A stretch of 64,000 bases of DNA, taken from NCBI RefSeq assembly GCF_900607235.1, contig NZ_LR027850.1, positions 124,001-188,000 of the forward strand, written 5' to 3'. Of this stretch, positions 61,487-64,000 are shown one piece after another (positions within the stretch are counted from its first letter, which is position 1; every line of letters starts with the position of its first letter). Under the pieces are notes generated by a model, which was not told where the DNA came from, did not search any database, and was given only the letters and a program-made list of their open reading frames with translations. This DNA is from Olivibacter jilunii (GTDB lineage: Bacteria; Bacteroidota; Bacteroidia; Sphingobacteriales; Sphingobacteriaceae). The position numbers and the translations under genes are program-made.

Positions 61487-62509
61487 TTAAAGAGAGTTTC
61501 TTAAGATAAGCTTTGTTGGATTACGATGTCTAATAATTTTTTTTCCTTCAATAGTTTCTGCTACTTTTTTTGCCATCGCCTCAAAATCAGATGAAATTAC
61601 AGTAATGCCTCCTTCCAGGATTTCCTTGACGTCCGTGTCGTTATAGGAAATTAAACCAATATCCTCGCCTAGACGATATTTTTTTCTGCGAGCAAGTTTG
61701 ATGAGTGCTACATCATCTGTGTCATACCTGCTAAAGGTTATGTATACATTGCCTCTATAAAAGTTGGCAGACGAAATCTCGTGTTGAATAATATAAGGAT
61801 ATTGATGCTCCTGGCAGAATTGCAAGAAACCTTCGATGACCAAACGAGCATGAAACGCTTCAGGTGGCACAATTAATATCAACTGCTTATATTTTGCAAG
61901 CTGCGCTTCAACTTCCGATAGTGCATCGTAAATATCAGACTTGAAGTCCTGATAAATGGAAGAATAATTTCCCTGAAGATGAGCTTGGTCGAAATCTATC
62001 AAGATCCTTTTAGGAGCAGGTATGCTATTTAATATGGTAGAAACATCCTCTTTAAGGTAAGCCGCGATTACAAAATGCGTATAACTGTGAATGTTTTCGG
62101 TAATAAGTTTTTCGAAAACCTTGGAATTATGATGATGAAAATAAACGTCAATATCTGCTTTATCTTTAATGGCTTCAAACAGCGTATGATAAAATTTGTC
62201 TCGCATAAGATTCATTTTATCAAGCAGGAGAAAAACGCGAAAACTGTGATCAACTGATTTTTTCCGCACATAGTACCCCTTTCTGTAAACCGACTCAATA
62301 ATTCCTTTTTCGAGCAGATAGTTCAAACCTTTTAGAACCGTTTCCTTACTGATACCAAACTGATGCTCAAATTGCTTAAGTGAGGGTAAGCGCTCGTTTA
62401 ACTGTAGTTCACTCCTTTCAATTAATTGCAATATATGGTCGACGAGCTGTAGGTATTTCATTCGTTGCGCTGAAGAATCTCTGTTCTCTTGCAGGTTTTT
62501 AGTTTCCAT
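61487..62509 (-). CDS. GntR-family regulator with LacI-type sensor domain
   Basis: A 340-residue regulator. The N-terminal winged helix-turn-helix (about 20-90) reads LVDHILQLIERSELQLNERLPSLKQFEHQFGISKETVLKGLNYLLEKGIIESVYRKGYYV. The rest is a periplasmic-binding-protein-like sensor (FRVFLLLDKMNLMRDKFYHTLFEAI, THFVIAAYLKE, IGLISYNDTDVKEILEGGITVISSDFEAMAKKV), so it probably responds to a sugar. It is divergent from the susC gene at 62692, the arrangement of a local regulator; the 182-bp gap between them holds a good promoter candidate. Confidence 0.92.
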   Translation of the reverse strand: METKNLQENRDSSAQRMKYLQLVDHILQLIERSELQLNERLPSLKQFEHQFGISKETVLKGLNYLLEKGIIESVYRKGYYVRKKSVDHSFRVFLLLDKMNLMRDKFYHTLFEAIKDKADIDVYFHHHNSKVFEKLITENIHSYTHFVIAAYLKEDVSTILNSIPAPKRILIDFDQAHLQGNYSSIYQDFKSDIYDALSEVEAQLAKYKQLILIVPPEAFHARLVIEGFLQFCQEHQYPYIIQHEISSANFYRGNVYITFSRYDTDDVALIKLARRKKYRLGEDIGLISYNDTDVKEILEGGITVISSDFEAMAKKVAETIEGKKIIRHRNPTKLILRNSL

Positions 62510-62603
62510 ATACGTTAAGGTGTTATTCCTACCAAAGCAAACCAGGTTTCTTGAAGATAATTGGTTTATAAAAACACTTTGGCAAGCGAAATTAAAAAAA
62601 ATG

Positions 62604-62634
62604 TTTGGAATTTGAAATTGATTTCCTAATATTG
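62604..62634 (+). promoter_or_regulatory. Promoter of the right-edge susC
   Basis: TTTG at 62604-62607, a 19-bp spacer and TAATATTG at 62627-62634, one mismatch from TTTG-N19-TAnnTTTG. The predicted transcript start would be about 50 bp before the start codon at 62692. Confidence 0.6.
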
Positions 62635-62691
62635 CGATGTGGTTTTCTTACCAGACCAGACCATACCAATTAAAACTAAATTAATGAAACC

Positions 62692-64000
62692 ATGTGTAGG
62701 CTTTTTTTAATCTTTCTCTGCGCTCTAATCGGAATGGGAACCGTGTCGGCGCAACAAAAACGAACAATTTCAGGTGTAGTTGCGGATGAAATAACTGGAC
62801 AACCCTTACCTAGCGTTACTATATCGGTGGCTGGGAAACAACAGCGAACAAAAACGGACGCAAAGGGAAAGTACATACTTGAATTAGAACCCTCTGACCG
62901 AACTCTAACCTTTTCGTTGGTCGGCTACGAAACGCAAACCCAAACGTTTCAAGAAAATCGAACATTACTTAACGTACTGTTGAAAGAAAAAAAGGAATTA
63001 TTGAATGAGGTTGTGGTAGTGGGATATGGTACCCAACGAAAAATCGAGACGACGGGTTCTATTGCTTCCGTAAAAGCTGATGAGCTGACCCAGATGCCGG
63101 TTGTGAATGTGGCGCAAGGACTTCAATCGCGGGTTTCAGGTGTTCAGATTAATCAAAATTCAGGCTCGCCGGGAGGAAATGTGAGTGTACGGATACGGGG
63201 AACGAACTCCATCAATGGTAATTCGGAACCGCTTTATATTGTAGACGGAATACAGATTTCAAACAGTGGGGGTATTAATGATGTCAGTCCGCTTTCTACG
63301 ATTAACCCGAATGATATTGAATCGGTCGAGGTACTGAAGGATGCTTCGGCTTCTGCTATATATGGTGCGCGGGCGGCGAATGGCGTAGTACTGATTACTA
63401 CAAAAAGAGGCAAAGAAGGTGCTACCCGCATTGCGCTGGAGAGTTACTATGGGATACAGAAGGTAGGTAAAAAACTTGATCTATTAAATGCGACTGAATT
63501 TGCTACATTAGAGAATGAGGTGTTTAAAGATAATTATTATCCAGATCCTGCATCTTTGGGTGAGGGCGTAGATTGGCAGGATCTAATTTTTCAAAGTGCT
63601 CCTATTAATAACCAACAGTTAGCTATAAATGGAGGTAACGAAAAAACACAGTTATCGCTATCCTTAAATTATTTTAAGCAGGATGGAATTATTGTGAATT
63701 CTGATTTCACACGTTATTCGTATCGCTTAAATGTGGATCATAAAATTAGTGATCGCCTGAAAATAGGAACGAGTATTTTAGGTAGTTATTCTACGAATAA
63801 TGGTGTTAATGCGGGTGCCGAAACATTAGATGGTGGCGGGGTGGTAACCGGAAGTGTTTTGGGAGCAGCTGTTGGTGCTCCACCAGTATTGCAGGCGTAT
63901 AAACCCGACGGTTCAGTATTTCCATTTGGCGAGCAAGGAAATGGTAGGTATAGGGAGGTAGTAAACCCGCTCAATTTCACCGAAATCTTACAGCGAAATA
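62692..64000 (+). CDS. SusC-like TonB-dependent receptor, 3'-truncated by window edge
   Basis: 436 residues are visible and the frame is still open at the window end. ATG 62692 starts a signal peptide (LFLIFLCALIGMGTVSAQ). An upstream ATG at 62684 is in another frame that stops at once. The regulatory-like domain (TISGVVADEITGQPLPSVTI), the TonB-box/plug region (LLNEVVVVGYGTQRKIETTG, then VRIRGTNSINGNSEPLYIVD and VEVLKDASASAIYGARAANG) and early barrel strands are canonical. No STN domain is present, in keeping with control by the divergent GntR/LacI-type regulator. A susD gene is expected just beyond the edge. Confidence 0.95.
   Translation, partial: MCRLFLIFLCALIGMGTVSAQQKRTISGVVADEITGQPLPSVTISVAGKQQRTKTDAKGKYILELEPSDRTLTFSLVGYETQTQTFQENRTLLNVLLKEKKELLNEVVVVGYGTQRKIETTGSIASVKADELTQMPVVNVAQGLQSRVSGVQINQNSGSPGGNVSVRIRGTNSINGNSEPLYIVDGIQISNSGGINDVSPLSTINPNDIESVEVLKDASASAIYGARAANGVVLITTKRGKEGATRIALESYYGIQKVGKKLDLLNATEFATLENEVFKDNYYPDPASLGEGVDWQDLIFQSAPINNQQLAINGGNEKTQLSLSLNYFKQDGIIVNSDFTRYSYRLNVDHKISDRLKIGTSILGSYSTNNGVNAGAETLDGGGVVTGSVLGAAVGAPPVLQAYKPDGSVFPFGEQGNGRYREVVNPLNFTEILQRN

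Overview
The window looks like a chromosomal segment of a Bacteroidota bacterium, most likely of the Sphingobacteriaceae type. The evidence is five SusC-like TonB-dependent receptors (four paired with SusD-like lipoproteins), FecI/FecR-type sigma/anti-sigma pairs, a 1385-residue hybrid two-component regulator, many lipoprotein signals, A-rich translation starts and Bacteroidota-like -33/-7 promoter motifs (TTTG-N19-TA). I cannot name the species. No rRNA, tRNA, insertion sequence or CRISPR array was seen.

Layout. (1) 1-10933 (+): an exopolysaccharide/capsule operon: two GT4 glycosyltransferases (the first cut by the window edge), a WcaF-like acetyltransferase, a GT2 glycosyltransferase, a WcaI-like glycosyltransferase, a Wzi-like outer-membrane protein, a Wza-like export lipoprotein, a Wzc-like tyrosine kinase and UDP-glucose 6-dehydrogenase. 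No Wzx/Wzy or initiating transferase is visible, so the locus must extend to the left or be supplemented elsewhere. (2) 10934-12490: a 54-residue zinc-ribbon ORF, a structured hairpin and a LamG lipoprotein. (3) 12720-19611 and 21080-29158: two consecutive ECF sigma / FecR / STN-SusC / SusD units. Neither carries a glycoside hydrolase. The second ends with a Tat-signal polysaccharide pyruvyl transferase-like protein. A HAD phosphatase and a small unknown gene lie between them. (4) 29281-31284: a secreted Ntn hydrolase of the choloylglycine hydrolase family and a beta-barrel protein. (5) 31693-36369: a SusC/SusD pair without a local regulator. (6) 36472-37893: a small secreted NTF2-like protein and a repeat-rich region with a 70-bp tandem array. 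(7) 37963-55468 (all -, apart from one doubtful + strand ORF at 51194-51427): a polysaccharide utilisation locus with a GH2 beta-galactosidase-type enzyme, SusD, SusC and a hybrid two-component regulator, followed by two paralogous clan GH-A-like lipoproteins, a PepSY membrane protein and a secreted aldose 1-epimerase. (8) 55691-61344: unknown genes, an AraC regulator, an RluA-type pseudouridine synthase, a beta-barrel protein, a DUF5009-type membrane protein and a short ORF. (9) 61487-64000: a GntR/LacI-hybrid regulator divergent from a SusC gene that runs off the window.

How they work together. The left end builds and exports an acidic polysaccharide (Ugd supplies UDP-glucuronate). The rest is mostly glycan capture. 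The FecI/FecR units sense substrate through the STN domain of their own SusC. The minus-strand locus senses a periplasmic oligosaccharide through the propeller domain of the hybrid regulator; its GH2 enzyme plus a secreted mutarotase point, by inference, to a galactose-containing glycan.

Most worth a second look: competing hairpins between fecR and susC in both sigma-controlled units (attenuator-like); an intergenic repeat vocabulary that recurs in the same order at 2.5 kb and 37 kb and enters the 3' ends of two genes; small ORFs at 11284 and 61180; a frameshifted remnant at 56319-56553; a protein at 56610 whose C-terminal half resembles the end of fold-type II PLP enzymes; and the Tat-exported pyruvyl transferase-like protein.
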